Of a DNA stretch of 64,000 nt, positions 25,131 through 34,433 are shown piece by piece. The translations under genes and the position numbers were made by a program. The notes under the pieces were generated by a model. It saw nothing but the letters and a program-made list of their open reading frames with translations, did no database searches and was not told the DNA's origin. The stretch's first letter is position 1; the number at the start of each line of letters is the position of its first letter. This DNA is from Phytohabitans suffuscus. Lineage in GTDB: Bacteria > Actinomycetota > Actinomycetes > Mycobacteriales > Micromonosporaceae. The stretch lies in assembly GCF_011764565.1 (NCBI RefSeq), contig NZ_AP022871.1:2294001-2358000 (forward strand), given 5' to 3'.

Positions 25131-26817
25131 GCCTGCCCTCCGGGCGTGAAGTCGCCGGAGCGGCGCCGCCGGCTACGGGCGCCGGCCTGGGCGATCAGCG
25201 GCGGGCCGAGGCCGAGGGCGAGCAGCAGCACACCGGCCAGCACCATGAGCGCGACGCGGAAACCGCCGCCGACGCCGGGCTCGGCGGACACCGGCTGGCC
25301 GGCCACGTTGAAGTCGCCGGTGTTGCCGCTGCCGGCCTGGCCACAGTCCTGGGTATCCGGATCGCAGGCGCCCTGCTGCGCGACCGGGTTGCTGCCCGGG
25401 TCCGGCGTCGAGCCGATCGGGCCGGCGCTGGGCCCGCCGGTGTTGCCGGTGCCCGGTCCACCGCCACCAGGACCGCCGGACCCGTTGTTGACCGGGGTCT
25501 GCTGGTCTTTGGCGCCGGCGGTGCCCGTCGCGCACTGCACCGGACCCTTCTTGTCGCAGTCCGGCGGCATCGGGTCGGTCCTCGCCAGCGTGTTGGTGCC
25601 GTCGGTGGAGAAGGTCGGGTTGTTGCAGGACCGGATGGCGATGTTTCCCACCTTCGCGCCGGGGATCTTGCGGAGCTGCTCGAAGCCGGCCTCGACGAGG
25701 TTGATCGGCAGCGCCGAGTAGCCGAGCGCGTTGACCTGGGTCTGCCCCTGACAGAGCGCGTACTTGCCGAAGTCGGCCAGTGTCTCGCCCTTGGCGGTGG
25801 TCATCGGGTTGTTGAGCGAGACCGGCAGGACCATGTACGAGTAGCCGGACAGCGGGTAGGTGCGCGGGTCGGTGTTGACGTAGACCTGGGACAGGTCCTG
25901 TGTCAGGTACACGTCGGGGTCGTTCTTGTTGTTGTTGATCCTGGCTTTGAGCAGCGACACCGCGACGTGGCCCGCGGTCGGCTCGGTGTAGTAGCCGCCG
26001 TTGTTGAGCATCTTCGCCACCGGAAACTTCGCCTGGATGGCGTACGAGTACTGGACGTACCCGATGGCTCCGACGGCCTGCGGCTGGGCGACGTAGCCGG
26101 CCACGCCGAGGTCACCGGCCTGGGCCACCATCCCCCGGCCCGGCACGATCGGGTACACCGAGGTCTGGGTGCACGGGCTGCGGCCCGCCGCGGCGCAGTA
26201 CGCGTTCCACAGGGAGCGCTGCGTGGCGACCATCCACTGGGTGAACTGCGCCGTGGACCCGGAGCCCTCCGAGCGCACCACCGGCACGATCCGGATCGCG
26301 GGCAGTCGCAGCCCGGGGTTGTCGTCCGCGATCGCCGGGTCGTTCCACATCCTGATCCCGCCGGTGAAGATCTTGGCGATGTTGGTGCCCGAGAGCCGCA
26401 GGTTGGTCACCCGCTGGTTGCCGATCCTGAGGTTGTACATGAACGTGGTGCCGCCGGCCGTGACCGGCATGTACGCGAACGGGTGGGCCTGGGTGGGCGG
26501 CTGGTCCAGGTTGTTGCCGTCCTTGATCCCGTACGGGATGTCGGAGGCGGCCCAGTCGACCGTGCCCGCCCGGAACTGGTTGCGGCCGTCCGAGGAGCCG
26601 GTGCCGGCGTAGTTGACGGTCATGCCGAACTGGGCGACGTTGCGCCGCCAGGAGTCGATCGCGTTCTGCGACCAGGTCGACCCCGCGCCGTTGATCGTCA
26701 CGTACGCGGCGGCCGCCGCCGGGGCCGCACGAGTACGCCGGTGCCGGCGGCCAGCAGGAGCGTGCACGCCACCGCGAGCCAGCGGCGCGGCCAGCCGGGT
26801 CGGGACGTGTTGATCAT
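25127..26817 (-). CDS. pstS: Phosphate-binding protein PstS, membrane-anchored (frameshifted near start)
   Basis: This is the substrate-binding protein that delivers phosphate to PstC/PstA. The ATG at 26817 (overlapping the pstA stop) encodes a signal peptide. It joins the mature frame (YVTINGAGSTWSQNAID) only if one G is missing near 26728-26731; the joined sequence has a clean Ala-rich cleavage site. Core motifs are GAGSTW, SSDGRNQF, SDIPYG, SEGSGSTAQFTQWM (the anion loop) and GAIGYVQYSYAI. After about residue 420 comes a Gly/Pro/Asn-rich linker and then a C-terminal membrane helix with an Arg-rich tail, so the protein is held in the membrane rather than as a lipoprotein. Confidence 0.82.
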
Positions 26818-28091
26818 GAGATTTCTCCCTGTGCTGGGCTCGACGGGTAGGTGACCGGGCTGGCCGGGTCGGCGTCACCGGCGGCCGGGGAGCGCCCGCC
26901 GAACCGCTTGAGGTCGCGGCGGGACGCGGCCGCGCGGCGGCGGCGCTGGCGGGCGGTGAGGTCGCCCGGCCCGCGCCCGCCGATCACGCGGGCGACGGCG
27001 AACAGCAGCAGCACCAGGACCATCAGCGTGGCGGCGGTGCCGAACCCGCGGGCGACCATGTTCTCCTGCGAGTTCTGCACGAGCGTGTACGCCAGCAGCG
27101 GCAGGCTCATCATCGGCCCGTGCAGCGGGTCGACGTTCACCTGGGCGGTGGCGCCGGCGGTGATCAGCACCGGGCTCGTCTCGCCGATCCCGCGCGCCGC
27201 GCCGAGGATGACGGCCGTCGCCAGCCCGGACCGCGCGGTCGGCAGCACCACGTGCCAGACGGTGCGCCACTGCCCGCAGCCCAGCGCGTACGCCGCCTCG
27301 GTCAGGCTGCCGGGGACGAGGCGCAGCACCACGTCCGTGGCCCGGATGATGATCGGCAGCATGGTGACCGACAGCGCCAGCGCCGCGGCGAGGCCGGACT
27401 TGTCGAGCCCGAAGATCAGGATCACCGTGGCGAAGATGAACAGGCCGGCCAGCAGGTCGGGCAGCGCGGTCATCGCCTCGACCACGGTGCGCACGAACCG
27501 GGAGAACCGGCCCGGGATCTCGTGCAGGAAGACCCCGCCGAGCAGGCCCAGCGGCACCGACACCGCCAGCGAGAGGCCGAGCTCGATCAGCGTGCCGATG
27601 ATGGCGTGCTTGATGCCGCCCACGGTGAGCGGGTCGAGCGGGCCGGCGTTGCGCATGTCCTCGGTGAAGAAGTTGAGGTGCGGCAGCGCCCGCGCACCGC
27701 GCGCGAAGGTGTAGGCGATCACGAAGATCAACACACCGAAGAGCACCAGGGCGAGGGAGTGCACGACGACGGTCGAGACCCGGTCCCACATGGTCGGCCG
27801 GTCTTCGTCGAACGAGACCAGCAACGCGTACGTGGCGACGAAGAGCAGCCAGCTCACCACGATGTAGCCGAGCAGGCCGGTGAACGGGCCCAGCTGGATC
27901 CACAGTAGACCCGTCGTGGTCAGCGCGGCGGCCAGGCCACCGGAGAGCGCGAAGACGTCGGTCGTGCGAAACCCGCCCAGCGGCCGGGGACTCTGCACGC
28001 CGCGCGGGCGGCGGCGGTCGGGGACCGTGGTGGTCGGCGGCGCGGTGACCGTGGTCGTACGCGCGCCCGTCTCGGTCTTGAGCAGTGTCAT
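26814..28091 (-). CDS. pstA: Phosphate ABC transporter permease PstA
   Basis: An integral membrane permease subunit of 425 residues from the ATG at 28091, four bases after the pstC stop. It has six or more membrane segments. The ABC permease EAA loop is seen as ATDVVLRLVPGSLTEAAYALG, followed by GQWRTVWHVVLPTARSGL and ARGIGETSPVLITAG. An N-terminal ~55 residue extension rich in Thr/Pro/Arg and a C-terminal basic tail are longer than usual for PstA. The tail contains no known domain. It is an intact gene within the coupled series yegP-like, pstC, pstA, pstS and the large surface protein. Confidence 0.9.
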   Translation of the reverse strand: MTLLKTETGARTTTVTAPPTTTVPDRRRPRGVQSPRPLGGFRTTDVFALSGGLAAALTTTGLLWIQLGPFTGLLGYIVVSWLLFVATYALLVSFDEDRPTMWDRVSTVVVHSLALVLFGVLIFVIAYTFARGARALPHLNFFTEDMRNAGPLDPLTVGGIKHAIIGTLIELGLSLAVSVPLGLLGGVFLHEIPGRFSRFVRTVVEAMTALPDLLAGLFIFATVILIFGLDKSGLAAALALSVTMLPIIIRATDVVLRLVPGSLTEAAYALGCGQWRTVWHVVLPTARSGLATAVILGAARGIGETSPVLITAGATAQVNVDPLHGPMMSLPLLAYTLVQNSQENMVARGFGTAATLMVLVLLLFAVARVIGGRGPGDLTARQRRRRAAASRRDLKRFGGRSPAAGDADPASPVTYPSSPAQGEIS

Positions 28092-28095
28092 CGCC

Positions 28096-29112
28096 TCAGA
28101 CCTCACTCACCGCGCCCGACCGCGAACGGGCCACGATGGACGCCGCGATGAAGTTGACGATCAGCGTCATCGCGAACAGCGCGAGTCCGGCCGCGAAGAG
28201 CGCGCTCAGGGCGAACGGGCTCGACTCGCCGTAGTGCGTGGCGATCAGGCTGGAGACGCTGGAGGTGCCGTTTTCCAGGATGCGCGGCTGGATCACGAAG
28301 ACCGGAGAGATGATCATGACGACCGCGATCGTCTCGCCCAGCGCGCGACCGAGGCCGAGCATGGTGCCGCCGATGATCGCGCCCTTGCCGAACGGCAGCA
28401 CGACGGTGCCGATCATGCCGAACCGCGTCGCGCCCAGCGCGTACGCGCCCTCCCGCTCGCCGGGCGGGGCCTGGCTGAACGCCTCGCGCATCACCGAGCA
28501 GGCGATCGGCGCCACCATCAGCGCGACGACGAGGCCGGCGATGAACGTGCTCGACGTGTAGACGGTCGGCGTCGCCAGCGGGTCGTGCCGGGTGACACCG
28601 CTCACCTTGAAGATCGGGATCCAGCCGAACCAGTCGGAGATCCAGCGGGACAGGCTCAACACCTTCCACTGGAGGAAGAAGGCTCCCCACAACCCGTAGA
28701 CCACGCTCGGCACGGCGGCCATCAGGTCGACCATCCCGACCAGCCAGCGCCGCAGCCACAGCGGCGCGAACTCGGAGATGTAGAGCGCCACGCCCACCGC
28801 CAGCACCGTGGCCACCACGATCGCGACGATCGCGATCAGGACGGTGCCCACGATGACCGCGGCGATGCCGAACCCGCCGCTGTCCGGGTTCCACTCCTCG
28901 GTGGTGACGAAGCTGAGGCCGGACTCGCGCAGCGCGAGCAGGGCGCGGTACGCGAGGAACGCACCGACCAGCGTCATGATCACCAGAACGATCGCGCCGC
29001 CGCCCCGGGCGACGCCGCGAAACACCCGGTCCGCCAGGCCGAGGTTGGTCTTGAGACGCCGCCGCTCCGGCGTCGCCTGCCCTTCCGGGCGTGCGACAGC
29101 CGCACCGGTCAC
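28096..29112 (-). CDS. pstC: Phosphate ABC transporter permease PstC
   Basis: 338-residue permease that pairs with PstA. It has six membrane segments, and the EAA loop is seen as MREAFSQAPPGEREGAYALG with the following IGTVVLPFGKGAIIGG and LGRALGETIAVVMII, all typical of PstC. The GTG at 29112 overlaps the stop of the preceding gene (GTGA), which couples their translation. No frameshift. Confidence 0.9.
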   Translation of the reverse strand: MTGAAVARPEGQATPERRRLKTNLGLADRVFRGVARGGGAIVLVIMTLVGAFLAYRALLALRESGLSFVTTEEWNPDSGGFGIAAVIVGTVLIAIVAIVVATVLAVGVALYISEFAPLWLRRWLVGMVDLMAAVPSVVYGLWGAFFLQWKVLSLSRWISDWFGWIPIFKVSGVTRHDPLATPTVYTSSTFIAGLVVALMVAPIACSVMREAFSQAPPGEREGAYALGATRFGMIGTVVLPFGKGAIIGGTMLGLGRALGETIAVVMIISPVFVIQPRILENGTSSVSSLIATHYGESSPFALSALFAAGLALFAMTLIVNFIAASIVARSRSGAVSEV

Positions 29113-29639
29113 AGCTCCCCCTCGGGTGTGTGCCCGGCCGGCGCCGGCCCGCGCCGGTCACGCAGGCCACGCACGATGTCGGTGATCTCGGCCTCGACCA
29201 CGGCGTCGAGGAAGCGCTTCGCCGCGGAGCGCGCGTTCTGCTCCTGCTCGTAGTGCTTGCCCGCCGCGACCGCCGTGCCGTCGAGCTCGCCGCGCCAGCT
29301 GAACTGCCCGGTCAACGGGTCGGAGACCGTGCTGAGCACGAGCCTGGCGGAGGCGGCCTGGACCTCGCGCACGGCCTGGCGACACAGGTCGGGGGCGGCG
29401 AACCGCAGCACGCTGCGAGCCAGCTCGCGGTTGTTGGCCGTCATCAGGCGCCACGCGTACCAGCCGCCCCGCGGCTGCGAGCTGTGGCGTCGCGGTGCCC
29501 CCGCGGTCACGGCCAGCGGCTCACGGGTGTCCACAGATCGGGCCCACTCCGGCACCGGGGCGGCCAGCGGCCAACCCAGCCAGGCCGGCGCCGAGGACGG
29601 CGGCAGCAGGTGCACAAAAAACCGTACAGGTGCTGCCAT
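29109..29639 (-). CDS. YegP/DUF1508-like protein at the head of the pst operon
   Basis: 176 residues from the ATG at 29639, which has GGAG seven bases upstream. The central region (GWYAWRLMTANNRELARSV, then CRQAVREVQAA) fits the DUF1508/YegP repeat, a small beta-beta-beta-alpha unit that begins with an aromatic-Trp-Arg-Leu strand. A second, weaker repeat follows (FSWRGELDGTAVAAGKHYEQ). There is no signal peptide or membrane segment. As the first gene of the coupled pstC-pstA-pstS series, it may be a cytoplasmic regulatory or assembly partner. YegP function is not well established, so this is inference. Confidence 0.65.
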   Translation of the reverse strand: MAAPVRFFVHLLPPSSAPAWLGWPLAAPVPEWARSVDTREPLAVTAGAPRRHSSQPRGGWYAWRLMTANNRELARSVLRFAAPDLCRQAVREVQAASARLVLSTVSDPLTGQFSWRGELDGTAVAAGKHYEQEQNARSAAKRFLDAVVEAEITDIVRGLRDRRGPAPAGHTPEGEL

Positions 29640-29747
29640 CGAGCAACTCCAGTAAGTCAGACAGTGGCGGTGCCACGGATCGCGCATTCGCTCCCCACCT
29701 ACTGCTCGTGCCTCGTCGCCGGTGTCTCCGGGCACGACGAGTGAGGG

Positions 29748-29782
29748 CGTCCCTATGCTGACTGCCCCTCTGCATAGGGACG
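29748..29782. promoter_or_regulatory. Stem-loop in the leader region of the pst operon
   Basis: A perfect 11-bp stem (CGTCCCTATGC at 29748-29758 with its complement at 29772-29782) and a 13-base loop, about 110 bp upstream of the first gene's start. A second, 7-bp pairing (CTCGTCG/CGACGAG, around 29712-29742) lies between it and the gene. The minus strand also carries one GTTCACC (29839-29833), the core of actinomycete PHO boxes. The second repeat of a PHO box is poor, so PhoP control is only a possibility. Confidence 0.45.
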
Positions 29783-29908
29783 ACCGTAATCGAGCTGTAG
29801 GCGGGAGCCCACGCAACGGAGTGGAAGCACTAGGTGAACATCGGACGAGCAACGGAACCGATCACTGCAAGCCAGGTGTCTAAGAAATCCTTGGGTAATT
29901 CACGCAAT

Positions 29909-32487
29909 TCACACCCCGGCCAACGCACCGTCGAGCACCGCCGCCAGGGTCACTCCGGCGGCCGCGCCGAGCGCCGCTCCGAGCAGCGCGAGAATCGCCA
30001 TCTCCCGAACCACCAGGCCCGCCACCTGGATACGGAGCAGGCCCTGCACCCGCAGGTCGGCCAGCTCGGCACGGCGCTCGCGCACCGCCAGACACCCGAC
30101 GTCGCCCACCACGAAGGCGGAGGTGAGCACGACGAGAAGCGTCGCCACGGCGTCGACCCCGCGGTCCTGCAGGGACACCGGCACGCCGAACAGCTCACCG
30201 ACGACCGCGCCGTGCCAGACCACCACGAGCAGCAGCTGCAGCGTGAGGGCCGCGCACCCGACCGCTACCGCGGCCACGCAGAGGGCGCTGCGGCCCGGCG
30301 TCCGCGACAGCTGGACGACCGAGGCCCGCAGCCGGCCGCGGGCGTGCAGCCGCCGGGGCGGCGGTCGGCGGTCCGGCCGGTCGGAGTGCGCGGCCTCGCT
30401 GGCCCGCCAGACCGGGACCAGTGCCGCTCCGAGCCCGACCGCCAGCGCCGTCGGCACCGCCAGCAAGGGGTGCGGTGGCATGACCCGCGCGTACGGGAGA
30501 CGGACGCCAGCCATACGAGCAGCGTGCTGAGCAGTCCCGCGGCGAGCGCGAGCAGCCCCACCTCCGCCAGCAGGTGGCGCCGGATCTCGCCGGGCAGCAG
30601 GCCCAGCCGCGCCTGCTGTCTCAGCTCCGGGGCAAGGGCGCGGTTGGCGGCGATCGTCGAGTTCGCGACCGCGAGCCCGCATACGAGCAGCAGCGCGAGG
30701 AGCAGTATCCGGCTCTTGCTCTCCTGGGCGTCGACGTTCACCGCTGCGGCGGACTCGCGGTACCACGTCTCGGTCACCGTCAGCGCCGGCCGGCCGTGCT
30801 GCCCGGCCGGAACCGTGACCGAGACCCTGGCGGGCGTCGCGCCGAGCGTGACGCTGACCCGCAGTCCCGTCGCTCTGCTGATCTCGTCGGCGGCGGTGCG
30901 CACCCGCTCCGTGCTGAGCGCGTCGGTACCGGTGACGCCGGCGACCCGGACCCGGACCGCGCTGACCGGGGCGTCCCGGCCGGCGTCGTGGAAAACCGCG
31001 GGATCCGTGAACGCGCCGATGCGGCTGAGCGGCATGAGCATCGTGGGCGCACCGGCCGGATAGCCGGCGGGGTTGGTGTTCGGGGCCAGCTCGCTCCCGC
31101 CGAGCGCGCGCCGCGTCGCGTCGTCCGCGCCGGGCAGGGACTGGGACGAGTACGCGGCGACACCGCGCCTCCCGGCCGACACGCCGTCCGGGGCGAACGT
31201 GCCCACAGTGGACAGACGAGGCCACGGCGCCCTGGTGCCGCCGGGTCCCGGCGACGCGGTGTGCGCGACGAGCCGCCGTGCGGCGGTGTCGGACGCGCCG
31301 ACCGGAGGCAGCTGGCCCGGCGTGCCGTTCGGGTCCCATGTAGCGGCCGGTGGCGGCGGCTGTGGCGCCACCGAGACCCGGCCGTCGGCGTGACCCACGT
31401 AGTCCACCGCTGTCGCGGTCCAGTACGCGCCGACGGCGTCCGGACCGGGCGAGGCCAGCGCCTCGGCGACCAGCTGCTGGTAGGCCTGCGCCGAGGTGAC
31501 GGTCCGCCTCGACACCACGGTCTCCCCCGTCTCGGACAGCAGGCGGTCGATCTGGGCTGTACTCTGGCCGGCCGCGATCGCGGCCGCGACTGCGTCCGGA
31601 AGCCGGGCCACGACGACCTCGTCCCGGTCGTCGTCGGCCACGCTGTCGGCGCGGATGACCGGAATCGGCTCACCGTCGCCGGCGGGCGTGCCCTCCGGCA
31701 GGTACCGGCCCGCGCTCATCGCGCCGTCGAGGTTGTTGAGGGCCGCCTCGGCGGCGGGGTCCACGGCCGCCACCAGCGTCGGGAACGTCCACGTGTCCTC
31801 CACCGAGGGCTGCGACATGCCCTGTGCCCACTCGGGAGCAGGCCCGGTCCGGGTGGACCAGCAGGTCCTGGCCCGGCGGGTCCGGACGGCGAACGGGTCG
31901 GCACCGGGCTGGGCGTCCAGGTACGGAAACCCCGCCGGGCAGCCCGCTTCCGGGGTGACGTAGGTGACCGAGACGTGCGGCTGGACGATCCTGCTGAGGC
32001 CCTGGTCGGTGGTGTGCGTGACGGTCGCGCTGTAGGCGGCCGGCACCCGCGACCGGCCCTGCGGTATCGGCACCGCGACGTGCACCGTCTGCAGGATGTA
32101 GCCCACCATGGCGATCGGCGCGGCCACCTCGACACCGGGCATCCGCTGGATCCGCCGGGCCTGTTCGAGGGTGATGCCGCCGTAGACGTCCTGCCACCGG
32201 CGCGGGCGGAGCAGGCTGCCGCCGCCGGCCCGCTCGGTGCCGGCGGCGGTGTCCGGAGGAAGCACCAGCAGGTCGTACGTGGCGGACGCGGCCGGCGCGG
32301 CGGCACCGGCGATCTCCACGCGCTGGACCTTCACGCCACCGAGGACCGTGAACGCGGTCGTGGCGCAGGTGACGGCCAGCACCAGGGTCATCGCCCGCCA
32401 CCGCTGGGCACGCAGCCGGCGCCAGGTCAGCCAGAGCGCCGCAGGGTGGACGCCACCCTTCCTGACCGGTCGACGGCCGACGCTCAT
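29909..32487 (-). CDS. FtsX-type ABC transporter permease (frameshifted)
   Basis: A MacB/FtsX-like permease of about 860 residues. It has an N-terminal membrane segment (MTLVLAVTCATTAFTVLGG), a long extracellular domain (about 60-560), a three-helix FtsX domain (ILLLALLLVCGLAVANSTIAANRAL), and a second set near the end (ALCVAAVAVGCAALTLQLLLVVVWHG and VVREMAILALLGAALGAAAG). The frame breaks near 30505-30520, where one missing base joins WLASV to the downstream VMPPHPLLAVPTALAVG piece. It is paired with the ATPase at 32701 and a PadR regulator, a usual drug- or peptide-export module. Translation probably starts at ATG 32487 or slightly upstream. Confidence 0.78.
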
Positions 32488-32700
32488 CGGCAGCGACACC
32501 TCCCCGTGCGACCGCGGCATGCGCAATTACCGTGGCGTGCGCACGCACCCGTCGGCAAGCCTCGAACGCTGTATTCGCGACCCGGTCACCTGGTCGTCAC
32601 CCGGAGCCAGACCGCTGGAAACACCAGGCACGCCAACGGGTACGGCACAGTCCACTGAGGACTTCGCCGGAAGGCCACAGTGGATCTCGCGCCGCGCAGG

Positions 32701-33533
32701 TCAGAGCACGGGTGCCGACCGTTCGATCCAGCGCCGGGCCGCCTCACGGGCCGCCTCGCCGGTGTCGGCCGAGAAGTCGTCGACGACTGCGCCATCACGC
32801 AGGCGCACCACGCGCGGGCAGCGGGCGGCCACCGCGTCGTCGGTGGTGGACAGCAGCAGGGTCATCCCGTACGTCCCGGTCATGCGCTTGAGCAGATCCA
32901 GGACCTCGGTCGCCGCCCGCTGGTCCAGGCCCGCGACCGGCTCGTCGGCGATCACCAGGCGCGGCCGGTTGGCCAGGGCACGCGCCAGCACGACCCGCTG
33001 CTGCTCCCCGCCGGACAGGTCAGGAACCTCGACCGAGGCCCGCTCCGCCAGGCCGACCGCGTCGAGCAGCCGCAGCGCCCGCTCGTACGGGTCGAAGCTG
33101 ACCCGCTGGTAGAGCAGGGGAACATGACGTTTTCGGCGGCCGTGAGCGCACTCATCAGCCGCGAGTCGTGGGAGACCACACCGATGCGCCGGCGAAACCT
33201 CGTGGCCTGCCGGCTGGTGAGCGACTCGATGCGCACGCCGTCGACGATGACGCTGCCGGCGTCGGGCCGGTCCTGGGCGGAGGCGAGCCGCAGCAACGTG
33301 CTCTTGCCGGAGCCGGACGGCCCGGCCAGGGCGACGGCCTGACCCGCCGGGACCGACAAGGTGACGTCGTCCAGGGCCGTGACGGTGCCGGCGTGCCGCC
33401 CACGGCCCCGCGGCCGGCGCCGCGTCACGCGGTAGAGCCGCACCTCCGCACCGGATCTGTCCGGCGAGGATTCGAGCCCGCCGCGAGGCGAACCCGCATG
33501 GCCATAGACCGGTATCCCCCGCAGCTGGGCCAT
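32701..33533 (-). CDS. ABC transporter ATPase, MacB/LolD-like (frameshifted)
   Basis: The ATPase partner of the FtsX-type permease. The N-terminal frame carries Walker A (GPSGSGKSTLLRLA). The C-terminal frame carries the signature LSGGEQQRVVLARALA, Walker B LVIADEPVAGLD and the TTDD switch region. The two meet at a GGGG run on the plus strand (33117-33120), where one missing base gives NVMFPLLYQRVSF. The start is uncertain: the ATG at 33533 or the GTG at 33443, closer to the domain. Family length is about 230-280, so the full-length product fits. Confidence 0.8.
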
Positions 33534-33768
33534 GCCGACAATAATGCCTCAGGCACCTGAAGCCATTCGACCTCTGGGCGCAAGTTTGACCACCGAGATC
33601 TGAAACAACGGCGAATCCGCTGGTCATGAACCAGTATTAAGAAATGTGCGCTATGGGCCTCGCGAATTCGGTGAGTGACGCTCGGATAGGAAAACCGGGA
33701 CGCCGCGACCGGACCCCCTGCCCTGCCCAGACCCACCTCAGGGGCGTCCGGAGCCCTAGGATGGCCGC

Positions 33769-34407
33769 GTGCCGTACTCGCATGCGTTGCTCGCGCTCCT
33801 AGCTGAGCGTGACGGCTACGCGTGGAGTCTGCGCAGTGGCATCGAGGCGGCCCTGGGCGACGACTGGGTCGGCGCGTCGCGCAGCCACGTCTACACGATC
33901 CTCAAGCAGCTGCTCAAGAACGGGCTGGTCACCGCCGCGCCGCACCCGAGCGCCGACCACCGCCCCGACATCACCCGGCATTCCATCACCGACGCGGGCC
34001 GGGTCGAGCTTGCCCGGTGGATGGACGAGCCGACGGTCCGCAGCGCCGGCTACCGCGACGACTTCCAGCTCAAGGTCATGGCGGCGGCCCTGCACGGCGC
34101 GGCGGAGATACGCCGCGTCTGCGACACCCAGCGCCGGGCGCGGCTCGACGAGCTGCAGGTGCTGCACGCGCTGCGGGAGGAAGCGGCCATCGCCGGCGGC
34201 CTCGGCAGCTGGACCGTCGAGGTCGCGATCAACTACCTCAACGCCGACCTGCTCGCGATCGAGTCGGCCGATTCCCGGGCGGAGCAGATCGCCGAGCAGA
34301 TTCCCAGGCTGCTCGCGCCGTACCTCTCGACCGGCGGTGACTCGACATCCACGTCGACGTCCACACCCACACCCACCGCCGCCGATGGCGTGCAGTCCTG
34401 CGCCTGA
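33769..34407 (+). CDS. PadR-family transcriptional regulator
   Basis: 212 residues from the GTG at 33769. It has a winged helix at residues 1-80 (HALLALLAERDGYAWSLRSG, then VYTILKQLLKNGLV and the wing SITDAGRVELARW). A C-terminal dimerisation domain of the PadR-like C type follows, then a Ser/Thr/Pro-rich tail. PadR proteins repress neighbouring exporters until a ligand binds. Here it is divergent from the ABC exporter genes, so that transporter is the probable target; the 235-base gap between them would hold the operators. Confidence 0.85.
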   Translation: MPYSHALLALLAERDGYAWSLRSGIEAALGDDWVGASRSHVYTILKQLLKNGLVTAAPHPSADHRPDITRHSITDAGRVELARWMDEPTVRSAGYRDDFQLKVMAAALHGAAEIRRVCDTQRRARLDELQVLHALREEAAIAGGLGSWTVEVAINYLNADLLAIESADSRAEQIAEQIPRLLAPYLSTGGDSTSTSTSTPTPTAADGVQSCA

Positions 34408-34433
34408 CCCGCCGACCCGCCGCGGGCCGTCCG

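Noticed and set aside
23046..25721. A plus-strand open frame of 891 codons
   Set aside because: It is antisense to the 889-residue surface protein, which has a signal peptide, paired Cys and a membrane anchor.
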